Source: Zarea fungicola
Taxonomy: Eukaryota; Ascomycota; Sordariomycetes; Hypocreales; Cordycipitaceae
DNA length: 24,984 nucleotides
Direction of reading: 5' to 3'
NCBI GenBank assembly: GCA_900169235.1
Contig: FWCC01000184.1
Location: 1 to 24,984, forward strand
How positions within the stretch are numbered: position 1 is the first letter of the stretch; each line of letters starts with the position of its first letter. Both the position numbers and the translations under genes were made by a program. This document shows positions 9,528-18,450 of this stretch, one piece after another. The notes under the pieces were generated by a model, which was not told where the DNA came from, ran no database searches, and saw only the letters and a program-made list of their open reading frames with translations.

Positions 9528-10665
9528 GGTTGTGGGATGGGTCACTGAAGACGGTAGTAGGAAGGTGCACGTATGCGTCTTTGCGAGGGTATGTATATAC
9601 CGTAGGGACAGTTTTTTTACTTTATTTTTACCTTTCAAGTTTTTGCAGAAGGAGAGCCAGAGGGCCAAGAGTGGCGGTCGTTGAGTTTTGTAGAAGATTT
9701 ACGCATTGTAGATGGATACTGAACAAATGCCAAGCCCGTGCCAATGTGGATTGTGCCCGTTATGACCCGACCGACACTAATAATGCAGCTACTTGGCATG
9801 GAGGACTTGGAAGCTTGCCAAGAGGCGATTATTGTCTGGCCAGCGGCGCCAACGTTTAGTCTGTAGCTGTGGGGAGTTGTTTGGTATAGAATAGCGCAAA
9901 ACAGTATCGAACATGTGGTGAACTTGTTAGCTGGGCTTCTGGCTTCTGGCTTCTGTGGGAAAGAAAGGCAGGAGCCGTGTTTTGTGTTTAGTATGCATGG
10001 TGATTGGTTTGAGGTATTGTCGATGCGCGGTGCGTTGACAGAATTAAGCTTATTATTAGGCCGTGTCTTATGAGCTGGTAAAGATGCAGGTTTTCAGCCG
10101 CATGCAAAAGCAACGCAGCCACTAGACATACTCACCGTTTCAGAATCGTCAACATGACGAATCTGCTGCATATTTTCTTCCCAAAAATAGCCATACAGAA
10201 AAATCTCTCGAATAGAGACCAACTCGGGACTAACTCCCTTACCTGCTGTATTCATTTGCTATTACAGTCCATCCAGATGACTTGCTGGCTAGCTGAGGCG
10301 GCTGGGAAACTTGCTTTCGCAGACCAGTTGCCAAATACAAAATTTACAATTTGCCTCCATAACCCGTAGCTCTCGAAAGACAATGATTCGCAAGTGCATC
10401 TACAGCCATGCGATTCGAATTTGGCCTTTTAAAGGAGACTTTGGGCTAGTTAGCTCGGCCCAACTTACCGAAACCCCGCCATTTTGTCGTGCCGCACCAG
10501 TAAGCTCACAAGGCCGGAGCTACATGACGCCATCCCTCATCTCCATCCAGCACTGCCGTCTACTCGCAAAGAAACCAAGACGTTCTCCCAATTATTCCAT
10601 CTCCATCTCTCAATAACTCAACACCCCAATACCTCAACACCTCAACACCCAAAGTCATACGTACA
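9528..10665. promoter_or_regulatory. Divergent promoter region of ZIP and DsbA-like genes
   Basis: 1138 bp between divergent starts, without a supportable gene. It contains three tandem GGCTTCT units at 9934-9954. The DsbA-like leader just before 10666 is C/A/T-rich with repeated CTCAACAC units (about 10615-10650), typical of efficiently translated fungal leaders. Zinc-responsive control of the ZIP side is expected from family behaviour, but I found no convincing zinc-response element. Confidence 0.5.
9934..9954 (+). repeat. Three tandem GGCTTCT units
   Basis: Three perfect head-to-tail copies of the heptamer lie in the ZIP/DsbA-like intergenic region, about 400 bp upstream of the ZIP start. 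Confidence 0.9.
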
Positions 10666-11325
10666 ATGGCGCTCCCTCCCAAGTTTGCCGGGCACAAGCT
10701 TCTGTTCGCCGCCCCTCCCGCTGAAGCTGCTACCTCCACCACCCTCCCTCACACCACTCACACCCTGGAGCTCTATCTCGACTACTGCTGCCCCTTTTCC
10801 GCCAAAATCTTCCGCGTCCTCCAAAACACCGTCACGCCCCTCATCAAGGCCAACCCGCAGTGGTCCCAGAGCCTCGCCGTCATCTTTCGCCAGCAGGTCC
10901 AGCCCTGGCACCCGTCTTCCACGCTCACACACGAAGCCGCCCTCGCCGTCTTGCGACTGAACCCGGAGAAATTCTGGGAATTCAGCGCTCGACTATTCGA
11001 TGAGCAAAAGAGCTTCTTTGATATCAACGTCGTCAATGAGACGCGCAACGATACGTACAAACGCCTGGCCAAGATTGCCGCGGCGGTTGGCGTGGATGAG
11101 GCCAAGGTGTATGAGCTTCTGGTGATTCCAGAAAAGGCAGAGAGCCCGGATGCTCTGAATGTGGGAAATGGGGTCACCAATGACCTCAAGGTTGTGACCA
11201 AGATGAACAGGCTGATTGGGGTGCATGTTACGCCCACTGGCGTCTTTGACGGTGTCGTGCAGGATATTGGCTCTGCCTGGGGGGAGAAGGAGTGGACGGA
11301 GTGGCTCACCAAGAATGTTGTCTAA
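10666..11325 (+). CDS. DsbA-like thioredoxin-fold protein
   Basis: Intronless gene for a 219-aa protein with a DsbA-type thioredoxin fold. The first strand runs into LYLDYCCPFSAKIF (about 36-49), placing the active-site region at Cys41-Cys42-Pro-Phe-Ser45, so the usual CxxC second cysteine is replaced by Ser and a Cys precedes the site. A helical insert follows (about 75-170, FWEFSARLFDEQ), then HVTPTGVFDG carries the typical cis-Pro loop, and a C-terminal helix ends the protein. This layout matches DsbA/Kappa-GST-like oxidoreductases; no signal peptide is seen, so it is probably cytosolic. Substrate and partner are unknown. The start ATG has a good context (ACAATGGC), and there is no in-frame alternative upstream. 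The next gene starts 126 bp downstream on the same strand. Confidence 0.82.
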   Translation: MALPPKFAGHKLLFAAPPAEAATSTTLPHTTHTLELYLDYCCPFSAKIFRVLQNTVTPLIKANPQWSQSLAVIFRQQVQPWHPSSTLTHEAALAVLRLNPEKFWEFSARLFDEQKSFFDINVVNETRNDTYKRLAKIAAAVGVDEAKVYELLVIPEKAESPDALNVGNGVTNDLKVVTKMNRLIGVHVTPTGVFDGVVQDIGSAWGEKEWTEWLTKNVV

Positions 11326-11451
11326 AAGGCAAAGGCTGAAACAATCACATTTATACATAAAAAAGATACGAGTACAAATGTTTCATCTGCCATGTAAATC
11401 AAATCTGGGGTCCGGGACAACGCCGATCTTGGCAGTAGCGCCACCACCCAA

Positions 11452-12590
11452 ATGAGCTCCACCAAACGACTTCTGTCGCAGCCAAGAAAACCTCCAAAAA
11501 ACACATCGGCGTCGTCAAATCCCATCTCTGGAACAATGCGTCAATTCACAGCTGCAAGCCCCAGGCTGATATCACGGTTCATAAAACCAAATGATTTCCA
11601 TCTATACAGTCATACCACGCAATGGCCCCAGCTCCTCCGGCCACAGGGGCGCGTTGTCCTCAACCTTCGACTCTACTCATCCAAGGAACTCCCTGCAGCC
11701 TCCAAAATCGCCGAGGAGGTGTCAAAACGGCAAGCCAGCGCAAAAGGAACACCGAAGGCAGCTTCTGGTATGTAGTTGACTTTTTTTTTTAAGATAATTC
11801 TCAATTTGAGCATCCAGACAATGGAACTCTTTGCTAATGTTGCCGGTCCAGAAATCGCTGAGCGACTACTCATCTACCACGCTGGCACAGGTCGCACCAC
11901 CTTTCTCGCCATGCTCAAAGTCACCACACTTTTTGTTGGTGCCTTTTTCTGTTTCATTGCCGTCCCAAGCTACATCAAAGCCGAAAAATCAGTTGAAGAA
12001 ACCGCCAAAGGTAAGGGCACACGCTCATTCACCCCTTTGACTCCTCCCAGTCTCACTCACCATGGTGAACTCACCAGAAAGAAAATAAATGCTAACCTTG
12101 AATCCCCACAGTGGCCTTGTGCGGCGTTGTCCCGTTTCTCTTCGTCGCCTACACTACATCCCCCTTTGTGACACACATGCACATTCACCTACCCGCCGCC
12201 GCCCGCGTCTCGCGCACGGCCCTCGAGCGCTTCGTCCACACCACCATGCCCCCGACGACACCCGTCACCGTCACCACCATGAGCGCCATCGGCAAGCCGC
12301 GCTACAGCACCATGACGGCCGGCGACTTCGTCCCCGCGCGCAGGCGCTTCGGCCTCGTCAACTACACGCGGCGCGATGCGGCAACGGCGGCCGAGAATGC
12401 GAGCCGTCGGTGGTACGAGCTCCGCGCCGTGCGCCAGTTTCACGTGCCCGAGGTGAGCAAGGACGCCACGAGACCGCGCAAGATGATGCACGTCCGTGGC
12501 AGGAACCTGGTCGAGCCGTGGATCTGGGACGTCATTAGGGACAAGGTGGCGAAGCGGAACGGACCAGCAGCGGTGCCGCCTGGCAAGTAA
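11452..12590 (+). CDS. Mitochondrial two-TM protein, TMEM70-like
   Basis: Predicted 317-aa mitochondrial membrane protein. Exons are 11452-11767, 11852-12010 and 12112-12590; introns are 84 and 101 nt. Intron 1 must end at 11851: acceptors at 11793, 11810 and 11817 break the frame, while TGCTAATG and CCGGTCCAG at 11833-11851 form a proper branch and acceptor. The N-terminus is basic and ends at LRLYSSKE (about 73-80), a typical matrix-peptidase site. TM1 is about 126-147 and TM2 about 159-178, separated by a short charged loop. The tail holds GKPRYSTMTAGDFVP and Tyr/Trp-rich segments, as in TMEM70-type assembly factors (ATP synthase/complex I in animals). That assignment rests on layout and residue pattern only. 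An alternative start is Met29 at 11536, which would give a more typical presequence. Confidence 0.72.
11768..11851 (+). other. Intron 1 of the TMEM70-like gene, with in-frame decoy sequence
   Basis: The last part of this intron (from ATG at 11821) reads open in the same frame as exon 2, so a wrong acceptor or start could add an 11-residue segment beginning MELFANVAG. The donor GTATGT leaves one base of a codon and only the acceptor at 11851 completes it, as GAA. Confidence 0.7.
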
Positions 12591-13674
12591 GCCAGCCAGA
12601 CTGCACAACAAAGTCTGCCCTTTATTTTTTCCTCTGCATATTCTGAGGGGAGAACAACACTTTTTTTTAGCGGCAGTAGTGTCAGGACTTGGAGGAACAA
12701 AAATGTATATAGTGTAACATCATATAATATCACGGAATGCCATATATACCAATCAGCGGGCCTCCAGTAAGCAAAATCACCGACTGGAAAGGGGAGATAA
12801 GTATAGCAACCCCCAATTGTCGTCAATGAGCCACGTGTGAGCGTAGGCATAGGGCCTGGCCCAATATCTCGTTCACAGGCGAGAACTGCGGGGGTTAGGG
12901 TGAGAAATCATGGAGAACACGTACGCCTCCTTACCAGCGCAGCGAGATCCTTGAAAATACCAGGACTGTCTGTGAGATTTAAGGCCAGAATCTTGGATAC
13001 CGCCCCGGTTTCCAACCTCGAGCCACCATTACATCCCGTCCTTTGCATGGCATATACGCATACAGGGGTGATCTCTCACCACTGCCGTCACCACCGTACC
13101 AGGCAAAACAAAAATAAACTGCATTTCTCCATGGGCAGGTGCTTATGGGTTTGAGTTTTAATAAGACGGGTATTGACTGTTATACTAGGCGCGAAAAACC
13201 CAGTAGAATAACGAATCCCTAAACGCCCCTAGATCATTGCTTCTATCATTTAAACTCGTCATGTTTCATCAAGACCCTTAAGCAGTAAAGCAGACAAAAT
13301 CATAAAAGAGAGAAATCCAAATCCGCGTACCTTCCCACCCTTGCCCAATTGCGCTCCCCCTCCCAGCCACATTTTTGGCAAATTCTATAGGGAAAGAAGA
13401 AGAAGACACCCCCAAACAGTAATAAAAACGCTTTTCGAGACAGTTTGCATGCGCCTTGCTTATTTTGAAGCGCTCATATTTAACCAAAATCGGTACTAGA
13501 CCGAAAGGTGGCGGTAACCAACAAACCCAAAATTCGAAATGAGGCCAAAGGAGAACCTCTTGATAAATACTTATACATGCGGGACCTCCTCCCTTGGAGA
13601 TACTCCATGTAGCAAACAGAAATAAAATATCCAAGTCATTATTCATCTCTCCAGTGGCAGTAAACGCTTCCGCT
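12591..13674. other. 3' region between convergent TMEM70-like and transcription factor genes
   Basis: 1084 bp between two stop codons with mixed composition and several AATAAA-like sequences (for example near 13110). It probably contains a long 3' UTR of the transcription factor gene. No reading frame here resembles a known protein. Confidence 0.5.
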
Positions 13675-16600
13675 TTACCGCTTCATTGGTGGCCCCTGAT
13701 AGTCCCATGCACGTTTGAGACCCCCTTCGTAAACGCTGGCAACCGACTCTTGCCACATGGCTGGCGTAATAAAGTTGGCCATATTCGGTGCAAATGGCGG
13801 CGGAGAAGCGTTTTGTGTGCTTACAGCCATGCCCGAGGTAGCAGTATGCGTATCCGACATGCCGGTGACTGATGACCCGCCTGGCGAGAGGCCAACAGAA
13901 TTGTTGCTGCCGATAGCTGGCGGTGGCTCCACCGTGAATGTGTTGTTCCACGTTCTGCAGATTGTTAGTTATTTATTACCAGAGTTACAAATATAAATAC
14001 AAAGAGAGAGAAAAATACATACTCAAAAATACGGGACGGATTCCACGCAATGGGGTCAGACATGGCCATATGTTGATGCATTGCAGCTGTTGACGTACCC
14101 GCTTGTGGGATTAGCTCTAGAGACTGAACAGCAGGCGACTCATTCTTGCTCCCCATGGCACCCGTGGAGATGGGTGGCGTCATTGGATTGTTCACATAGC
14201 GGATGTTATTGTGATGGTGTGCATCCAGATGCTGATCCAATGATCCGCTGCGCGTAACATGGGCATGGTACGCGCTGGGCATGTGCGGAGGACTGGATTT
14301 GTTCGATGGATGTGGAGAGCCGTACGGGAACGAAGGCTTCAGGACAAATGGTCTGCGAGTGTCTGCAGAAAAAGCCTCTCGGACAGTGTCAATCTGAGTA
14401 GACAGCTCCGGCATGGGCCATACCTCCATCACTTGCTCCATGAGGCGCATATGCCTCGTGAAGAATTCCCGGGCATCTGTATTGAGATCTGGGTCGGGGG
14501 AGACAATGGCAACCTGGGGCAGGGTTAGTAGTTGGTCAACGCCGCAAAAAAGTTGGCGATCTGTACATACCAAGTGAATAACTATGCATGATAAGCCGGC
14601 ATATACAGTAAAGGAAAAGCCACGTTGCATGCACTGCAAGCCAGATAAGCCGAAACTAGCCACAACAGCTTCCTGAAGTCTGCAGAGAGCCTTGGCAGCG
14701 TTGTAACTCTGAAGCATGTGTTGTTTCCACTCAACGGGGTTGTTATTGGGGTCGAGAAACGAGAGTTGTGGCCGGTTATGAAGAATGAGGGTGAGGTAGT
14801 GGTACGCATGCAGATTGCCAATAAAAGTGTTGGGCAGCCAAGGGGGCGAGTTGTCTGCCGGAAATGCGATGGCGAGATCCGCTGGAAGATCGTTTATATA
14901 AGTGGTTATCGTTTTGGCCAGTTCTTGGAACTCAGGATCAATCCCCCAGTCCTTGCGTTTTCGCAATTTAGCGTAGGTAGTGCTCATCATCCGGATGTTG
15001 CGAACAATACGGATAAAGTAGACAAAATTCCGCGAAACTTGATACTCTGAATCGTCGGCGTTGGGCATACGCTTCGGTACGGTAAAATCGACAGAATCCA
15101 TGCTAACTGAGAGATCATGGCGGCCTACCAGCTACGTTAGTTGACGGTTCGGATGCAATTTTTCAATAAGAATTCATACCTTGTGGTGTTCCAACCATGG
15201 TTTCGCAAGCAAAGACAGTCTGCCAGATTCGGGTCCGCAAATGGCAGTCTGTAGGGTTGTGTTCGCAATCGATGCCGTCCTCGTGGTCCTCGAAATGTTC
15301 ATCAAGGCCAAGGTCCTTGGCCATCTGAACACACTGCACAACAGTCATCCAGGAACGGAAGAAGTATCCTCGTTTAGGGGCTCCCTCGCGCGCTTTAAGT
15401 ATCATCAGTAGAGCTTGCAGCGTGCTAAGGCGTGGAACATCCATAAATGCGTCGGCATGTCCTAAGTAGGTTAGCAAATTGTGCAAAAGAAAAAGAGAGC
15501 AGTCAATGATGTGCGCATACGAGTAGCGAGTCCAAGCCATTGTTGGCCCATGGCTGGCTCTTCGGCAAGGCGACCGCCGATGGCGAAGATGGCTTCCAGG
15601 ATGAGAGGTGAAATAGATTCCGGCGCATTGCGCCATTGATGGTAAATATGAGGCTTGTGCAGCACGGGAACATATGGGTGAACGTGCGTGAAGTAGAGCT
15701 CAAAGTATTGCAAAGCTGTCTCATCATCGGGCATGAGAGCAGGAGGGATTCTGATTTTAGAACCAGAGCCACCAGAGACGATTGGCGGTAAACCTCCATA
15801 ATCATCGTCATCTTCAACGACAGGTTCTTCGTCGCCTCGGCGGAAGGAAGCTTTGTTTCGGAGATATGGGGCTAGAATTGGGGTTAGTTGGTTGGTCGTC
15901 CATAGGTCCGTTGCCACGATGTCGCTCTTACCAGTACCAAGCTCATTCAGCTTGAGGGTTCCGAGTAGATCGGCCAAGTCTTGTTGCTGGTAGGAATCGG
16001 TAGAGTATGACGCGGGGGAGGCTTCAGACTGGCTCGCATCGGGTTGGCTGTTGTGTTGGGCCGAAGTTGAAGGCAAACCATGATGGTGTGTATATGAAGA
16101 AGACTCGAGCATTGTCGGAGGGGGGACGGTGGTGTAGTTTATATCTTGCTGTGCCTGCGAGGCATCGTAGGGAATAGCGTAAAAGCCGTTCGCATTTGCG
16201 GTATAATTGGGCATGTGGCCGGCGTACATGTCTGGTCCCTTGTGTTGGTCGTGCGGAGGCATGTGCATGTTCATTTGCTGAAACTGGTCGGGGCTAATGA
16301 AGGCTTCGTAGGTGGTTGGCTCGCCGGCGCTGTCAAAGCCATTTGGACGGACGCAGTGCAGTTTTAATCTGACACATGCGGAGCACGGCCATGAATTTGT
16401 AGTTGCGGCATCGCACTTGATCTTTCGTCTTCGGCATCCTTCGCAAGCTCGCATGACTGAGAGGGCACGGACAAGTTAGCGAACAGAGGGTACGCGGAGG
16501 CGGCGGCAAAGCAAGGTGGGCGGAAAAGGCAAACCTTTGAGTCGCTTGTGGCGATTGTGTTCGTCGACAAATACATAATCTATGAGGACGATTAGTCGGT

Positions 16601-16726
16601 CACCATCGAGAAGCAGTGAGCGCATGGGGCTGAGCTGGGCATGGTGTTTGTCGTACTCTTTTGCATTTCCCGGTGCTGCTGTTGCTGCTGGGGATATTGG
16701 TTCGGCGCGAAAGTAAAGGAAGACAT
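13675..16726 (-). CDS. Zn2Cys6 transcription factor with fungal_trans domain
   Basis: Predicted 865-aa nuclear regulator. Minus-strand exons are 16726-16657, 16579-16535, 16456-15932, 15871-15521, 15461-15180, 15124-14571, 14513-14023 and 13954-13675; the seven introns are 55-78 nt, all GT-AG. The zinc cluster has Cys43, 46, 53, 63, 66 and 73 (CEGCRRRKIKC then CSACVRLKLHC), preceded by the basic DEHNRHKRLK. A Gln/Ser/His-rich linker (about 75-210) and an acidic stretch (EDDDD, about 233) lead to the fungal_trans-type domain from about 265 (ALQYFELYFTHVHPYVPVLH), through IFAIGGRLAEEPA and the Trp/Cys-rich YFFRSWMTVVQCVQMAKDLGL region, to about 600. The C-terminus is low-complexity and ends with a conserved-looking AMWQESVASVYEGGLKRAWDY. 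Targets are unknown; this class commonly controls carbon or secondary metabolism. The first two exons rest on splice motifs. Confidence 0.87.
14514..14570 (-). other. 57-nt stop-free intron in the transcription factor gene
   Basis: GTATGT donor, CTACTAACC branch and CCCCAG acceptor. It is in phase 0, a multiple of three and free of stops, so retention would insert 19 residues into the fungal_trans region. Confidence 0.85.
15872..15931 (-). other. 60-nt stop-free intron in the transcription factor gene
   Basis: GTAAGA donor, AACTAACCCC branch and TTCTAG acceptor. It is a multiple of three with no in-frame stop, so retention would add 20 residues between the linker and the acidic stretch. Confidence 0.85.
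16535..16579 (-). other. 45-nt microexon of the transcription factor gene
   Basis: This exon encodes YVFVDEHNRHKRLK (with split residues Asn24 and Val39 at its ends), joining the Gln-rich first exon to the zinc cluster. Both flanking introns (16580-16656 and 16457-16534) have CTAAT/CTAAC branch sites and YAG acceptors. The upstream donor GTACGA is the least canonical part. Confidence 0.72.
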
Positions 16727-17452
16727 GTTGGGCAGCTGGGGCAGCAGCCTGCAGATGCTGCAACGTCTACAGGATAGAAGACAGAATCATCCAAATAGCA
16801 AAGGCGACAGGATAGAAGTCGAGGGTCGCGCGACTGTATGCAGTGGACAAATGGCAGCGGCCATGTACGGTGTCAGTGGGGTGGGCAACAGCAGCGAGGG
16901 CTTGAGATGTGGCGCACGATGTGCCGACGTAGCAAACACTTCGGCGACAATCGTAATAAAAGTGAAGGCGATGATTTCCCAGAGGGCACAAGAGGAGGCA
17001 ACGAGGTCAAGACAGGCAGAAAAAAGAAGTCTTCAATGAGTAGTGCGACAAGAAAGAAGCAGTTGGTTGCAAGAGGGAATTGGAGCTGAGTCGCGAGTCT
17101 GCCGAACGCAAAAGTACCTGTGGGTGGTGTGGGATAGAATAACTGGCTGGAGAGGCGCCTGTGATGAATGCCTGCGACAAGTACCAAAAGGGCAGGGGAG
17201 AGGTACCTGCGACTGGAAGAGTGGTCGGTGCCAGCGGCCTTTCAGTGGTTCGTGTGGCTCCTGTGGCTGCAGGACAGTCGCATGTACAACTACCAGTAAC
17301 TGTAACTTAGTACCTGTAGGTTGGTACCAAGGCGTGGGCTGCAAGTAGAAGGAAAAGGTGCGACAGGCGCCAGCCGATCAGGTGCCGGGAGAGATGGACA
17401 GTGACAGAGGGAGTGGACTGTAAACGGGATGGCCCCAAGTACCCGCACGCAT

Positions 17453-17465
17453 GGTACGGAGTACC
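17453..17465 (-). repeat. GGTACTCCGTACC motif copy
   Basis: An exact 13-base match, in opposite orientation, to the copy at 22472-22484. The core GTACTCCGTAC is an imperfect palindrome with GTAC arms around TCC. Confidence 0.85.
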
Positions 17466-17730
17466 TGAAGCAAGTATGTACGAAGTGGAGGGTTGATGTG
17501 GATGGATGGGACAGATGTACGGAACTGGGGTGGTGAGTGAGCGGGTGGACAGGAAGCGGACGGACATGGGCAGGCAGCCAGGCAAGCAGAGTTTGGATAG
17601 ACGGGCTTTGCTAGGTACATCTGTACCCAGTACCATAAGCTTTTGATGCAAATAACCGCTGCCAGCACCACAACAGTTTCGTTCGAGTAATCTATATGGA
17701 ATGGTTAATACATATCCGTACTAACCAGCT

Positions 17731-17770
17731 ACCCAAGTAGGTACCCAAGGTACCTGCTAAGGTACCTAAC
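17731..17770 (+). repeat. Degenerate AAGGTACCT tandem units
   Basis: AAGTAGGTACCC, AAGGTACC and TAAGGTACCT follow one another closely, forming a degraded array of palindromic GGTACC-centred units. Confidence 0.75.
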
Positions 17771-17879
17771 CACCTCAAACAAACCTGCAGACTGCCTGCG
17801 TGCTCTGGCCGGGGCCGCCAGGTGAACGGAGCGGAGATGGACAAGATGGAGGGGTAAAAGTGCTCCATTTAATTGGCAT

Positions 17880-17890
17880 GTACTCCGTAC
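17880..17890 (+). repeat. GTACTCCGTAC motif copy
   Basis: Exact copy of the 11-base core motif, followed directly by a partial second unit (TCCC). Confidence 0.85.
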
Positions 17891-18018
17891 TCCCACTCTT
17901 CCTGTGTAGCACAGACATACTAGAACGGGGTGCCTATAGCCACAAGGGGATTGGGTCGAGGGAAGACATCCGCCTGCTCTCATCTACCTGGGCCTACTTA
18001 CATACATCTTAGCAGGCT

Positions 18019-18036
18019 GTACTCCGTGCTCCGTAC
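18019..18036 (+). repeat. Doubled GTACTCCGT(G)CTCCGTAC motif
   Basis: Two overlapping units, GTACTCCGT and GCTCCGTAC, that differ from the core by one base at the junction. Confidence 0.75.
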
Positions 18037-18450
18037 TAACTAGCAGGGGAGACAGGCGCTAGCTTCAGTTCAGACTGGGCAAAGGGCGTTGTGTGATGGC
18101 GTTGCAAGTTCGTGGCGCTGAGCTGTAGAGAGGATGGAGGGCTGGGTTTGGTGGGCTTGTGTTTGGGGGGTTTGATAACTGGGGGCTGCTAGGGTACCAA
18201 GGGACAGGACTTGATCATTAGGGCCAAGTTAGACGAGGCCTCTACAACGTGCAAGACTGAAAGATGGCCGCCCACGGACAGCCGTTGGCGAGGTCGTTGG
18301 CTGGCAATAAATGACGGTCAAAAGTCAAATAACCATCAGGCTAATCACGGTTGGGTAGTGGTTACAAAGTCAACATGTACTCCGCAGGGTACGCAGAGGT
18401 GTTGCTAACGGTAATAGGATTGACTGAACCGCAGCCCTGTAGTAGTTGGA

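Larger units (their letters stand above)
16727..18450. promoter_or_regulatory. GTAC-rich upstream region of the transcription factor gene
   Basis: No coding gene is seen. From about 17180 to 18400 the tetranucleotide GTAC occurs more than 25 times, against about five expected. Many copies lie in GGTACC or GTACTCCGTAC contexts, as at 17731-17770 (degenerate AAGGTACCT units), 17453-17465, 17880-17890 and 18019-18036. The segment next to 16726 is probably promoter and 5' leader of the transcription factor; regulator genes of this class often have long leaders. Confidence 0.6.

Noticed and set aside
10425..10435. CCTTTTAAAGG as a Zap1/ZafA-type zinc-response element for the ZIP gene
   Set aside because: The half-site spacing is wrong (three bases instead of one between CCTT and AAGG) and it sits nearer the DsbA-like gene, about 900 bp from the ZIP start.
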